A DNA stretch of 64,000 nt from JAKAWQ01 sp963745975 (GTDB lineage: Bacteria > Pseudomonadota > Alphaproteobacteria > Acetobacterales > Acetobacteraceae): positions 80,676 through 144,675 of the forward strand of contig CAVUZJ010000004.1 in NCBI GenBank assembly GCA_963745975.1, written 5' to 3'. The stretch's first letter is position 1; every line of letters begins with the position of its first letter. Below are positions 1 to 8,947 of the stretch, piece after piece. The notes below the pieces were generated by a model. That model saw only the letters and a list, made by a program, of their open reading frames with translations, ran no database searches and was not told where the DNA came from. The translations under genes and the position numbers were made by a program.

Positions 1-854
1 TCATGGCCTCGATCGGCCCGGTCGGCGGCGGGGCCGGGGGCGCGGCCGGCAGCGACGGCATCGACGCGAGCGGCGCCAACACGTCCTTCCTCAAGAACAC
101 GCCCGTGGAGATCAACGAGGCCGAGGTACCGATCCTCTTCCAGGGCTACGGGCTCTGGCCGGATTCCGCCGGCGCCGGGCGCCATCGCGGCGGGGCGGGG
201 ATCTTCATGACGTTCGAGGTCTCCGCGCCGCAGACCATGATCACCGCGCGCAATCGCGACCATTCGAAATTCGCGAGCTGGGGCCTCTCCGGCGGCAAGG
301 CGGGCAGCAATTCCCTATTCACCCGCAATCCCGGCCGCAACAACGTGGAAGAGCTCGGCAATCGCGATATCGTCGCTTGCGAGCCGGGCGACGTGATCCG
401 CATCGTGGGCGGCGGCGGGGGCGGGTGGGGCGATCCGCTCGAGCGCCTGCCATCGGAGGTGGCGTTCGACGTGGCGGCGGGCCTCGTCTCGCCCGAGCAG
501 GCACGCGCGGTGTACCGTGTTGCGTTCCGCGACGGCGCGGTCGATGTCGCGGAAACGGAACAATTGCGCGCGGCCGCGCCGCGTTCGCGCGCTTTGTTCG
601 ATTTTGGCTCCGGGCGCGAGGCCTTCGAGCGCGTATGGACCCCCGAACGCTACGACGCGCTCACCGAGGCTCTCGCGGCGACCGCCGTCACCTGGCGGCA
701 CTGGGCCAAGCGCATGATCTTTCAATCGGTCGCACGCGGCGAGCTTGCCGACCGCGCCCCGGCCGCGCAGATCCGCGCGCTCCACGCAGCCCTTGCCGCG
801 CGCTTCCCGCAGATGCTTGCGGCGCCGGAACCAAGAGCCGAAGCCGCCGAGTAG
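1..854 (+). CDS. hyuB: Hydantoinase B/oxoprolinase family subunit, C-terminal part
   Basis: The gene enters from before the window; about 283 C-terminal residues are visible and the frame is open to base 1. The glycine-rich motif GGGGGGWGDPLER near bases 408-446 is the hallmark of the HyuB C-terminal region, and the preceding stretch of small residues and acidic turns also fits. HyuB works with HyuA in ATP-dependent opening of hydantoin or 5-oxoproline rings in the cytoplasm. The substrate cannot be told from this part. A decayed relative of the same family lies at 58,458-59,700. The start and any hyuA partner lie outside the window. Confidence 0.85.
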   Translation, partial: MASIGPVGGGAGGAAGSDGIDASGANTSFLKNTPVEINEAEVPILFQGYGLWPDSAGAGRHRGGAGIFMTFEVSAPQTMITARNRDHSKFASWGLSGGKAGSNSLFTRNPGRNNVEELGNRDIVACEPGDVIRIVGGGGGGWGDPLERLPSEVAFDVAAGLVSPEQARAVYRVAFRDGAVDVAETEQLRAAAPRSRALFDFGSGREAFERVWTPERYDALTEALAATAVTWRHWAKRMIFQSVARGELADRAPAAQIRALHAALAARFPQMLAAPEPRAEAAE

Positions 855-975
855 CCCGCCCGCCGCCGTGCGACCCATCCCGGCGGAACGGTGATAGGAT
901 TCGCGGCTCCGCTGGAAAAGCGGTTCAGGGTCAGGCTCCGGGCCCTGGCGCAAGGTCCGGGAGGAGAACATCGGG

Positions 976-1923
976 ATGAAGCTGGGGCAGATAGCTCGCC
1001 GATGGTGCACGGGGCCGCCTGCTTGGCTGTCCGTCGCGTTCCCTGCGGCGGTCTTGCTCCTTGCGGCGGCGGCGCACGCCGGAGGCGCCCAGGCTCCGGC
1101 CTCGGCGAATATCGGCGCGGGGTTCACCGGGACGGGGACCTACCTCATGTCGCCCAAGTCCGCGGGTCCGCCACCGCCGGGCATCGGGCCGATGTACAGG
1201 GCGTCCGCGATCGTCACCGGCACCGACATGCGCCAGCGCCCATGGGGTTTCGTCCAATGCCTGCGCGAGGTTCTCGTCAAGGTCTCGGCCGATCCCCGGC
1301 TCGAGAACGACCCGCGCACCGCGAGTCTCGCCCTGCACGCGGATCGTTTCGTCGCCTATTTCAGCTACGTCGATTTGATGGCCGCTGACCCGCTGCACGA
1401 CGAGCAGGGAACGTACGACCGGCCGTACCGGCTGACGGTCTATTTCGACCCGGCGCGTATCGATGCGGCCTTGGCTGCGCTCGGCGAGCGGCCGTGGCGG
1501 GGCGCCCGGCCGGTCATCGTGCCGGTGCTGCGGGTATCAGGGCCGAAGCCGCCGCCCTACGTGCTGAGCGCGGACATTGCGGCGGGGGCGGCGCAGCGCG
1601 GAGCGTTCGCCGTCGCCGCCGGAGTGTTCGGCATGACGGTCCGCTTCCCGGGGAAAGCCGAGCTGGCGGCGTGGGGCGTTTCCGCCGCGGACTTCCCGTC
1701 TCCGACGGCGCAGCCGCCGGCAAGCCGGACGCCGGGCGAGATGGTCGTTCTCGGCACGCTCGAATGGAGCGAGACCCTGCCGGGCTGGATCGGAAGGTGG
1801 CGCGCGGACTGGAATGGCGCCCCCTATCGCTGGGGCGTCAAGGGCGTGAACTACGATGCCGCCTTCCGCGATATCGTGAGCGGAGCCGTCCTTCTCGCTA
1901 CCGGCCACGGGTCGCCGGACTGA
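976..1923 (+). CDS. DUF2066-like exported protein
   Basis: This 315-residue protein opens with a basic stretch and a hydrophobic segment (about residues 18-36) ending in an Ala-rich signal-peptidase-like site, so export is likely. Residues about 75-105 (YRASAIVTGTDMRQRP, then LREVLVKVSADPRL) resemble the start of DUF2066 proteins, a family of unknown function found next to replication or permease genes in proteobacteria. The C-terminal third contains several Trp residues (GWIGRWRADWNGAPYRWG). AGGAGAA stands about 9 bases before the ATG. No partner gene is adjacent. The family call is from pattern memory; function is unknown. Confidence 0.6.
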   Translation: MKLGQIARRWCTGPPAWLSVAFPAAVLLLAAAAHAGGAQAPASANIGAGFTGTGTYLMSPKSAGPPPPGIGPMYRASAIVTGTDMRQRPWGFVQCLREVLVKVSADPRLENDPRTASLALHADRFVAYFSYVDLMAADPLHDEQGTYDRPYRLTVYFDPARIDAALAALGERPWRGARPVIVPVLRVSGPKPPPYVLSADIAAGAAQRGAFAVAAGVFGMTVRFPGKAELAAWGVSAADFPSPTAQPPASRTPGEMVVLGTLEWSETLPGWIGRWRADWNGAPYRWGVKGVNYDAAFRDIVSGAVLLATGHGSPD

Positions 1924-2074
1924 GCGCGTGCAGGACCCTTGCCAAGGATCGCAAGGTAGCCATTGCAACGGAGCACGCGGAAACGCCGCCGGTCGGCCTC
2001 AGCCCTCACAGTGCCGAGACGGTTCAAACCGCCTCGATCCAAGAGTCCGATTCTGAGCTCAGTTGTCCTGAGGG

Positions 2075-2266
2075 TTACGCCGCGTGGCGGTGAGCGGTGC
2101 GGCGAAGCTCGGCGATCGCGGACTGGACCGAGCGCCAGAAATCCAGCGCGTCAATCCTGGCCGCGAGTTGGGCCTCCTCGGCCTGCTGCTCCGCGACGGC
2201 CGCGGCACGGACGCCGTGCCGGTCGATGAGCGTGCGGGCGACGCGGATCGGATCCTCACCTTGCAT
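2075..2266 (-). CDS. Small conserved hypothetical protein (63 aa)
   Basis: A 63-residue, helix-rich, acidic protein beginning MQGEDPIRVARTLIDRHG, followed by an Ala/Glu-rich helix and the segment DALDFWRSVQSAIAEL. Small proteins with this layout are common in Rhodospirillales and have no assigned function. The start is well supported: on the minus strand AAGGAG lies 7 bases before the ATG. It is transcribed away from the DinB-like gene at 2421. It is probably a soluble cytoplasmic protein; nothing in the sequence points to a specific role. Confidence 0.6.
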   Translation of the reverse strand: MQGEDPIRVARTLIDRHGVRAAAVAEQQAEEAQLAARIDALDFWRSVQSAIAELRRTAHRHAA

Positions 2267-2420
2267 GGACTTTCTCCTTGTTTTTCAATCGACGGTGCAA
2301 TTTGCGGCGCTGCGGCGAAGCGGGTCGCGGCCGCCTTGGGGCCCCGTATATGGTGGCACGGAAAGGGGCGAACAGTCTGGAGTGTGGCTTGCAAGGCTGC
2401 GATGCAAGGAGGATCGGGCG

Positions 2421-2930
2421 ATGATCGGACCCGCCTATGTGCGGACCATGGCCGCCTACAACGAAGAGATGAACCGAAGGCTCTATCAGGCCGCCGCCCG
2501 CATCCCGGACGAGGAGCGCCGGGCCCCGCAGGGCGCGTTCTGGGGCTCGCTCCACGGCACGCTCTGCCACCTGGTCTGGGGCGATTCGATGTGGCTCTCG
2601 CGCTTCGCGGACTGGCCGAAGCCCGACGTGCCGATCACGCGGAGTGGCGAGATGATCGAGGATTTTTCGACGCTTGCCGCGGTGCGGGAGGAGCTCGACA
2701 CCGCGATCTCGCGCTGGGCGGAGGGCGTGGACGAGGCCTGGCTCGCGGGGGAGATCACCTGGTTTAGCGGCGGGGCGAATCGCGAGGTCACCGGGCCGCG
2801 CGAGCTGCTCGTCACCCACATGTTCAACCACCAGACGCACCATCGCGGGCAGGCCCACGCGCTCATCACCCGCGCGGGCCAGAAGACCGGTGATACTGAC
2901 CTATTCCTTGTCGTGCCGGGAATCGTCTGA
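2421..2930 (+). CDS. DinB-fold metal-binding protein
   Basis: A 169-residue protein of the DinB/YfiT four-helix family. The three metal-binding histidines expected of this fold are seen in GTLCHLVWGD (about residue 47) and in HMFNHQTHHRGQ (about residues 132-143). The family binds Zn or Ni and includes thiol-dependent transferases, but many members have unknown substrates. I chose the start at 2421 because AAGGAGG sits 7 bases upstream; the frame is open further 5' but lacks family similarity there. The gene ends 3 bases before the end of the convergent dehydratase gene. Confidence 0.85.
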   Translation: MIGPAYVRTMAAYNEEMNRRLYQAAARIPDEERRAPQGAFWGSLHGTLCHLVWGDSMWLSRFADWPKPDVPITRSGEMIEDFSTLAAVREELDTAISRWAEGVDEAWLAGEITWFSGGANREVTGPRELLVTHMFNHQTHHRGQAHALITRAGQKTGDTDLFLVVPGIV

Positions 2931-2933
2931 GGC

Positions 2934-4637
2934 TTATCCGCCGCGCGGGCGCAGAAAGGCGAGGTCGCAGCCCTCGTCCGCCTGGAGCACCTGCTCGGCG
3001 ACCAGGCGGTTCCAACCGCGTGCTGGGATCGGCCGCGCGTGCCAGGCTTCGCGCCTGCGGGCGAGCACGGCGTCGTCCACCCGCAGATCGAGCCGGCGCT
3101 CGGCGACCGAGAGGCGGATGCGATCGCCCGTCTCGACGAGCGCGAGCGGCCCGCCCACCGCCGCTTCGGGTGCGACGTGCAGCACGATGGTGCCGAAGGC
3201 GGTGCCGGACATCCGGCAATCGCTGATCCGCACCATGTCCTTCACCCCGGCGCGCGCGAGCTTCTGCGGGATCGGGAGATACCCCGCCTCCGGCATGCCT
3301 GCCTCGCTCGAGGGCCCGGTGTTCTTCAGCACGAGGAAATCCTCGGGTGTGACATCGAGCGCGGGGTCGTCGATGCGGCGGGCGAGGTCCGCGATCCCGT
3401 CGAAGACGATGGCGCGGGCTTCGCGTTCGAAGAGGGAAGGGGTCGCGGCACTGCGCTTGAGGATCGCCCCGCGCGGGGCGAGGCTGCCGAAGAGCGCGAC
3501 GAGCCCGCCCACGGGCGAGACCGGTTCCTCGCGCGCGCGGACGTAGCGCCGGTCGACGAAGGCGGGCGGGGCGGCGAGACGCTCCGCGAGCGTCGTGCCG
3601 GTGACGTCGATCGCCGAGAGATGGAGGAGATCTTTGAGCTCGTAGAGCAGCGCGGGCACGCCGCCGGCGGCGTGGAAATCTTCCATGTAGCCATCGCCGG
3701 TCGGCTTGAGATCGACGAGGACGGGTGTGGCATCGGAGAGCGCGTTGAGGCGCTTGAGGTCCACAGGGATTCCGCGCCGGCCGGCGATCGCAGTCAGATG
3801 GATCAGCGCATTGGTGGAGCCGCCGAGGGCGAGCAGCACGATGAGCGCGTTCTCGACCAATTCGGGCGTGATGAGCTGCGCCGGGCGCACGGGCGCCTCG
3901 ATCAGCCGCATGGCGAGCGCGCCCGCCGCCTCGGCCGCTGCAAGTCGCTCGGCGTGCACGGCGGGGATGCTCGCCGTGCCGGCGGGAAGAAAGCCGAGTG
4001 CCTCGGCGAGGCAGGCCATCGTGCTCGCGGTGCCCATGACGCCGCAGGTGCCGGCGGTCGTCGCGAGCCGCCCCTCGATCTCGGCGATGCGCTCGGCGCT
4101 GACCTTGCCGGCGCGGTAGGCCGCCCAGTAGCGGCGGCAGTCGGTGCAGGCCGCGAGCCGCTCGCCCTGGTAGGGGGTGGCGAGCATCGGCCCGGTGACG
4201 ACGCCGACGACGGGAAGATCGGCCGACGCGGCGGCCATGAGCTGCGCCGGCACCGTCTTGTCGCAGCCGCCGACCAGCACCGCGGCGTCCATCGGCTGGG
4301 CGAACAGCATCGCCTCGGTATCGAGCGCGGCAAGGTTGCGGTAGTGCATCGAAGTGGGAAAGAGCGCGGGCTCGCAGAGCGAGACCGTGGGGAAGGAGAG
4401 CGGCAGCCCGCCGGCGGCGAGAACGCCGCGGCGCACCGCCTCGATCAGCTCGGGCACGGTGCGGTGGCAATTGTTGTAGGCGGACGAGGTATCGACGATG
4501 CCGACGACCGGCCGCTCCAGCATCGCCCGCGAATAACCCATCGAGCGGGCGAAGGAGCGGCGGAGATAGAGGGAGAACTCGGCATCGCCGTAGCCCGCGA
4601 TATTGCGCGAGAAGCCGCGTTTCGGTTCCTGATCCAT
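2934..4637 (-). CDS. IlvD/Edd-family dehydratase, probable sugar-acid dehydratase
   Basis: A 567-residue member of the dihydroxyacid/6-phosphogluconate dehydratase family, which removes water using an Fe-S cluster and Mg2+. The cluster ligands are recognisable: Cys in SAYNNCHR (about residue 57), GGCDKT (about 124) and AGTCGVMG (about 197). The motif NTGPSSEAGMPE, near residue 440, is the substrate/metal loop. The NNCH variant in the first motif is closer to pentonate/hexonate dehydratases (arabinonate, xylonate, gluconate) than to branched-chain IlvD, so a sugar-acid role is inferred. It is divergent from rplM with about 120 bases between starts. The ribosome site is weak. Confidence 0.8.
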   Translation of the reverse strand: MDQEPKRGFSRNIAGYGDAEFSLYLRRSFARSMGYSRAMLERPVVGIVDTSSAYNNCHRTVPELIEAVRRGVLAAGGLPLSFPTVSLCEPALFPTSMHYRNLAALDTEAMLFAQPMDAAVLVGGCDKTVPAQLMAAASADLPVVGVVTGPMLATPYQGERLAACTDCRRYWAAYRAGKVSAERIAEIEGRLATTAGTCGVMGTASTMACLAEALGFLPAGTASIPAVHAERLAAAEAAGALAMRLIEAPVRPAQLITPELVENALIVLLALGGSTNALIHLTAIAGRRGIPVDLKRLNALSDATPVLVDLKPTGDGYMEDFHAAGGVPALLYELKDLLHLSAIDVTGTTLAERLAAPPAFVDRRYVRAREEPVSPVGGLVALFGSLAPRGAILKRSAATPSLFEREARAIVFDGIADLARRIDDPALDVTPEDFLVLKNTGPSSEAGMPEAGYLPIPQKLARAGVKDMVRISDCRMSGTAFGTIVLHVAPEAAVGGPLALVETGDRIRLSVAERRLDLRVDDAVLARRREAWHARPIPARGWNRLVAEQVLQADEGCDLAFLRPRGG

Positions 4638-4703
4638 GCCGGCAGGCTACGTTCCGCGCGCGCATCCCGCAACTATGGTAACATAATACCACCGACACAA
4701 ACG

Positions 4704-4733
4704 CTTGACGGGAGGCCGGGTTGCGGCCATAAG
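4704..4733 (+). promoter_or_regulatory. Candidate promoter of rplM-rpsI
   Basis: CTTGAC (4704-4709) matches the alphaproteobacterial -35 consensus and CATAAG (4728-4733) is an acceptable -10, with an 18-base spacer. The pair ends 27 bases before the rplM start codon. It is the only such pair seen in the divergent gap. Confidence 0.45.
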
Positions 4734-4760
4734 CCGCCGCCGCTCGCAAGGATGCCGCCG

Positions 4761-5225
4761 ATGAGGACGACCCTTTCGCTCAAGCCCGCGGAGGTCACCA
4801 AGGACTGGGTGCTGATCGACGCCGAGGGCCTCGTCCTCGGCCGGCTCGCCGCGATCATTGCGCAGCGTCTGCGGGGCAAGCACAAGCCGCAATTCACTCC
4901 GCACGTCGATTGCGGGGACAATGTGGTGGTGGTGAACGCGCGCAAGGTGCGCGTCACCGGGCGGAAGCTCGAGCAGTCGGTGTTCTACTATCACACAGGC
5001 TATCCCGGCGGCATCAAGGGACGGACGCTCCGCCAGCGCCTCGAGAGCGCGCACCCCGAGCGCGTGGTGGAGAAGGCGGTGGAACGGATGATCACGCGCG
5101 GGCCGCTGCAGCGCCAGCAGATGCGCCATCTTCATGTCTATGGCGGGCCCGAGCACCCGCATGCCGGCCAGACGCCGCGCAAGCTCGACGTGGCGGCGAT
5201 GAACGCCAAGAACGCAAGGGGCTGA
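4761..5225 (+). CDS. rplM: 50S ribosomal protein L13
   Basis: A 154-residue protein of normal L13 length. It carries the L13 N-terminal signature (KPAEVTKDWVLIDAEG, about residues 9-24), the LGRLAAIIAQRLRGKHK segment and the C-terminal LHVYGGPEHPHAGQ. L13 binds 23S rRNA early in large-subunit assembly. The start at 4761 has AAGGA 8 bases upstream; an in-frame ATG at 4752 is possible but badly spaced. rpsI follows 5 bases after the stop, the universal rplM-rpsI pair. Confidence 0.97.
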   Translation: MRTTLSLKPAEVTKDWVLIDAEGLVLGRLAAIIAQRLRGKHKPQFTPHVDCGDNVVVVNARKVRVTGRKLEQSVFYYHTGYPGGIKGRTLRQRLESAHPERVVEKAVERMITRGPLQRQQMRHLHVYGGPEHPHAGQTPRKLDVAAMNAKNARG

Positions 5226-5230
5226 AGCCG

Positions 5231-5719
5231 ATGTCCGCAACCCAGACGCGCACGCTCGCCGATCTCAAGGAGCTGGCGGCGAAAGCCCCCGAGCTCGCCG
5301 AGGCGCCGAAACACGAGCCGAAGCGGGACGCGCAGGGCCGCGCCTACGCGACCGGGCGGCGCAAGAACGCCGTGGCGCGGGTGTGGATCCGGCCCGGGAA
5401 AGGCGAGATCGCGATCAACGGGCGGCGGGCAACGCAGTATTTCGCGCGGCCCGTGCTGCGGATGCTGATCACACAGCCCTTCCTGGTCGCCGACCGCTAT
5501 AACCAGTTCGACGTGATCTGCACGGTCACCGGAGGGGGACTCTCCGGCCAGGCCGGCGCGGTGCGGCACGGGATCAGCCGCGCACTCACCAACTATGAGC
5601 CGGACCTACGCACGATCCTCAAGGCGGCAGGCTTCCTCACCCGCGACGCACGCGCCGTCGAACGCAAGAAATACGGCCGGGCGAAGGCCAGGCGCAGCTT
5701 CCAGTTCTCGAAGCGATAA
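5231..5719 (+). CDS. rpsI: 30S ribosomal protein S9
   Basis: A 162-residue S9. The conserved core runs from about residue 38 (YATGRRKNAVARVW) to the invariant C-terminal basic tail KKYGRAKARRSFQFSKR, whose end reaches toward the P-site tRNA. The roughly 35-residue acidic/Ala N-terminal extension is longer than in enterobacteria and is typical of alphaproteobacteria, which supports the taxonomic reading. It is co-transcribed with rplM and followed after 6 bases by a strong hairpin. Confidence 0.97.
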   Translation: MSATQTRTLADLKELAAKAPELAEAPKHEPKRDAQGRAYATGRRKNAVARVWIRPGKGEIAINGRRATQYFARPVLRMLITQPFLVADRYNQFDVICTVTGGGLSGQAGAVRHGISRALTNYEPDLRTILKAAGFLTRDARAVERKKYGRAKARRSFQFSKR

Positions 5720-5725
5720 TAGGAG

Positions 5726-5772
5726 CCGCCGACAAGGCCAGGGGGACGCTGTCCCCCTGGCCTTGTCGGCGG
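5726..5772. terminator. Perfect 22-bp hairpin terminator between convergent genes
   Basis: Bases 5726-5747 and 5751-5772 are exact inverted complements separated by the 3-base loop GCT. The hairpin sits between the ends of rpsI (plus) and the RND pump gene (minus), so it can act in both directions. The T-rich tail is weak on either side (TTCGTATC on plus), so the stem does most of the work. Confidence 0.8.
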
Positions 5773-5778
5773 TTCGTA

Positions 5779-8700
5779 TCAATCCGCGTTGGCGCCGAGC
5801 TTTGCGGCGAGTGCGGGATAGTGTCTGGCGTGGGAAGGCGCGAGCCAGCGTTGCAGGCGGTCGAGGTAGAGGTAGACGACGGGCGTTGTGTAGAGCGTAA
5901 GGATCTGGCTCACCGCCAGTCCGCCGACCATGGTGTAGCCGAGCGGGCGGCGGAGTTCGGACCCGGCGCCGTGCGAGAGCATCAGCGGCAGGCCCGTAAA
6001 GATCGCGGCCATCGTCGTCATCAGGATCGGGCGGAAGCGGAGCGCGCAGGCCTCGCGGATCGCCTCGAGCGGCGGCTTGCCGTCGCGCCGTTCGGCGGTG
6101 ATTGCGAAGTCCACCAGCATGATGCCGTTCTTTTTGACGATGCCGATCAGCAGCAGGATGCCGATCAGCGCGATCACCGAGAGATCGTAGTGCACGGCGA
6201 GCAGGATCAGGAGCGCGCCCACGCCGGCCGAGGGGATGGTGGAGAGGATGGTGAGTGGCAGGATGTAGCTCTCGTACAGAATGCCGAGGATGATGTAGAC
6301 GGCGACGATCGCCGCGGCGATCAGATAGGGCTGCGAGGCGAGCGAGGACTGGAAGGCGGCCGCCGTGCCCTGGAAGCTGCCGGCGAGCGAGGCGGGCGGA
6401 TCGAGGGTGGCGATCGCCTTCTGGATCGCGTTCACCGCGTTGCCGATTGCGGTGCCTTCGGCGAGGTTGAAGGAGAGCGTGACCGAGGGGAACTGGTTCG
6501 CGTGGCTGACCGAGAGGGGCACGACCTTGTTGGGATCGAAATGCACGAGGTTGTTGAGCGGCACGGGCGCGCCGGTTGACGAGGGCACGTAGAGCTCGTT
6601 CAGTGTCGCGAGGCTCGCCTGGAACGAGGGCAGAACCTCGAGGATCACGTAGTAGGCGTTGGTCTGGGTGAAGTACTGGGTGACCTCGCGCTCGCCGAAG
6701 GCGTCATCGAGGATGTTGTCGATCGCGGCCGGGGTGATGCCGTAGCGGGCGGCTTCGTCGCGGTCGATGGTGAGCGTGGCGGCGAGGCCGGACATCTGCT
6801 GGTCGGTCGCGAGGTCGCGCAGCATCGGCAGGGTGTGGAGCTTGGCGAGCACTTTCGGTGCCCACTGGTAGAGCTCGTCGAGATTGGCGTCCTGCAGCGT
6901 ATATTGGTACTGGGTGCGCGAGATCAGGCCGCCGACGTTCACGTCCTGCGCCGCCTGAAGGAACATCTGTCCGCCGACCAGCCGGTTGAATTTCGGCCGG
7001 AGCTGCGCGATCACGTCCTGGGCGCTGACGGTGCGCTCTCCGAACGGTTTGAGGTTGATGTAGTAGCGCGCGTCGTTGCTTGTTTGCCCGGCGATGCCGG
7101 CGCCGAGGCTCACCGAATAGGTGGTCACGACCGGGTCGGACTGGACGATCCGGTTGGCCGCGGCGACGAGGTTCTCCATTTCGGCGAACGATGCGCCCTG
7201 CGAGCCTTCGAGCGTGCCGACGAGGAGGCCCACGTCTTGGGGCGGGAAGAAGCCCTTGGGAATGACGACGTAGAGATAGGCGGAAAATCCCATGGTCGCG
7301 AAGAAGACCATGAGGGTGATGAAGCGGTGGCGGAGCGCGATGCCGAGCGTCACGCGGTAGAAGGCGGCGAGGCCCTGGAACCCGCGTTCGGCCGCGCGAT
7401 AGACCGCGCCGTGCTTCGCCTCGTGGCGGAGGAAGCGGGAGGCCATCATCGGCGTGAGCGTGAGCGAGACGAAGGCCGAGACCGCGACGGCCATGCTGAC
7501 CGTGACGGCGAACTCGCGGAAGATGCGGCCGACGATGCCGCCCATGAGCAGGATGGGCAGGAAGACGGCGATCAGCGAGGCGCTGATCGAAACGATGGTG
7601 AAGCCGATCTCGCCGGCGCCCTGGAGGGCTGCCTCGACCGGCGGCATGCCCTCCTCGATATGGCGGAAGATGTTCTCGAGCATGACGATCGCGTCGTCCA
7701 CCACGAAGCCGATCGCGATGGTCAGCCCCATCATCGAGAGATTGTCGATGCTGTAGCCCGCCAGGTACATCATCGCGAAGGTGCCGAGCAGCGCGATCGG
7801 GATGGTGACGGCGGGGATGATCGTCGCCCAGATGCTGCGGAGGAAGACGAAGACCACCATGATGACGAGGCCGACCGCGAGCAGCAGGGTGAACTGCACG
7901 TCCGAGACCGCGGCGCGGATGTCGAGCGAGCGGTCCACCACCACGGAGACGTGGATCGAGGGCGGGATCGAGGCCTCGAGGCGCGGCAGCGCCGCCATGA
8001 CGCGATCGACGGTGGAGATGACGTTGACGCCGGGCTGCTTGAAGATGATGAGCTGGACGCCGCGATGGCCGTTCTGCCAGCCGGCGATCAGCTCGTTCTG
8101 CGGCCCGTCCACGGCGCGGCCGATGTCGCTGACGCGGATCGGCGCGCCGTTGCGGTAGGCGAGGATCACGTTGTTGAAGGCGGCGGCCTCGGTGATCTGG
8201 TCGTTGGTGTTGACGGCGAAGCCGCGGTGCGCGGTGTTGATCGTCCCCTTGGGATTATCGACCGTGGCGTTGAGGATCATGTTCCGCACGTCCTCGAGGG
8301 TGAGGCCCATGCCGGCGAGCTTGGCGGGGTCCACCTGGACGTGGATGGAAGGGGTCTGCTGGCCGCTGATGAAGACCTCGGCGACGCCGGAAAGCTGCGA
8401 GATCTGCTGGGAGAGGACGACGTCGGCGTAGTTGTCGACGGTGGTGAGCGGGAGCGCGTCGGACTGGACGGCGAGGATCAGGACCGGGGCGTCCGCCGGA
8501 TTGATCTTGCGGTAGGTGGGCGGGTTCGGCAGGTCCTTCGGCAGCTGGCCGGCGGCGGCGTTGATTGCTTCCTGGATGTCCTGGGCGGCGGAATCGATGC
8601 TGCGGTCGAGCGTGAACTGCACGGTGACGGAGGTGCTGCCCTCGACGCTGATCGAGGTCATTTGCGACACGCCGGGAATCTCGCCGATCTGGCGCTCGAG

Positions 8701-8898
8701 CGGGGTCGCGACGGTGGAGGCCATGGTCGAAGGATCGGCGCCGGGCAGGCTTGCCGAGACGACGATGGTCGGGAAGTCGACGTTCGGGAGCGGCGCGATC
8801 GGCAGCAGCGGATAGGCGGCGATGCCGACCAGCAGGATCGCCATCATGACGAGCGAGGTCGCGATCGGGCGGCGGATGAACGGAGCGGAGATGCTCAT
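5779..8898 (-). CDS. RND multidrug efflux permease (HAE1, MdtC-like)
   Basis: A 1039-residue inner-membrane RND pump of full length. The N-terminus (APFIRRPIATSLVMMAI, first membrane helix) and the segment APLPNVDFPTIVVSASLPG closely follow MdtB/MdtC-type pumps. The proton-relay Asp pair is in GFVVDDAIVMLENIF in the fourth membrane helix (about residue 400). Large periplasmic loops lie between helices 1-2 and 7-8. It exports hydrophobic compounds using the proton gradient. The adaptor gene is upstream on the same strand with a 49-base gap. No outer-membrane channel gene is present here, so a TolC-type channel is presumably encoded elsewhere. Confidence 0.95.
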   Translation of the reverse strand: MSISAPFIRRPIATSLVMMAILLVGIAAYPLLPIAPLPNVDFPTIVVSASLPGADPSTMASTVATPLERQIGEIPGVSQMTSISVEGSTSVTVQFTLDRSIDSAAQDIQEAINAAAGQLPKDLPNPPTYRKINPADAPVLILAVQSDALPLTTVDNYADVVLSQQISQLSGVAEVFISGQQTPSIHVQVDPAKLAGMGLTLEDVRNMILNATVDNPKGTINTAHRGFAVNTNDQITEAAAFNNVILAYRNGAPIRVSDIGRAVDGPQNELIAGWQNGHRGVQLIIFKQPGVNVISTVDRVMAALPRLEASIPPSIHVSVVVDRSLDIRAAVSDVQFTLLLAVGLVIMVVFVFLRSIWATIIPAVTIPIALLGTFAMMYLAGYSIDNLSMMGLTIAIGFVVDDAIVMLENIFRHIEEGMPPVEAALQGAGEIGFTIVSISASLIAVFLPILLMGGIVGRIFREFAVTVSMAVAVSAFVSLTLTPMMASRFLRHEAKHGAVYRAAERGFQGLAAFYRVTLGIALRHRFITLMVFFATMGFSAYLYVVIPKGFFPPQDVGLLVGTLEGSQGASFAEMENLVAAANRIVQSDPVVTTYSVSLGAGIAGQTSNDARYYINLKPFGERTVSAQDVIAQLRPKFNRLVGGQMFLQAAQDVNVGGLISRTQYQYTLQDANLDELYQWAPKVLAKLHTLPMLRDLATDQQMSGLAATLTIDRDEAARYGITPAAIDNILDDAFGEREVTQYFTQTNAYYVILEVLPSFQASLATLNELYVPSSTGAPVPLNNLVHFDPNKVVPLSVSHANQFPSVTLSFNLAEGTAIGNAVNAIQKAIATLDPPASLAGSFQGTAAAFQSSLASQPYLIAAAIVAVYIILGILYESYILPLTILSTIPSAGVGALLILLAVHYDLSVIALIGILLLIGIVKKNGIMLVDFAITAERRDGKPPLEAIREACALRFRPILMTTMAAIFTGLPLMLSHGAGSELRRPLGYTMVGGLAVSQILTLYTTPVVYLYLDRLQRWLAPSHARHYPALAAKLGANAD

Positions 8899-8947
8899 GC
8901 GGCGCGAACCAGGACGCGACCGGCCCCATCACCGGGCATATCCGCGC

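Noticed and set aside
3039..4760. A long 5' extension of the rplM frame
   Set aside because: It lies opposite the dehydratase gene, and L13 proteins start at the chosen ATG, which has a well-spaced ribosome site.
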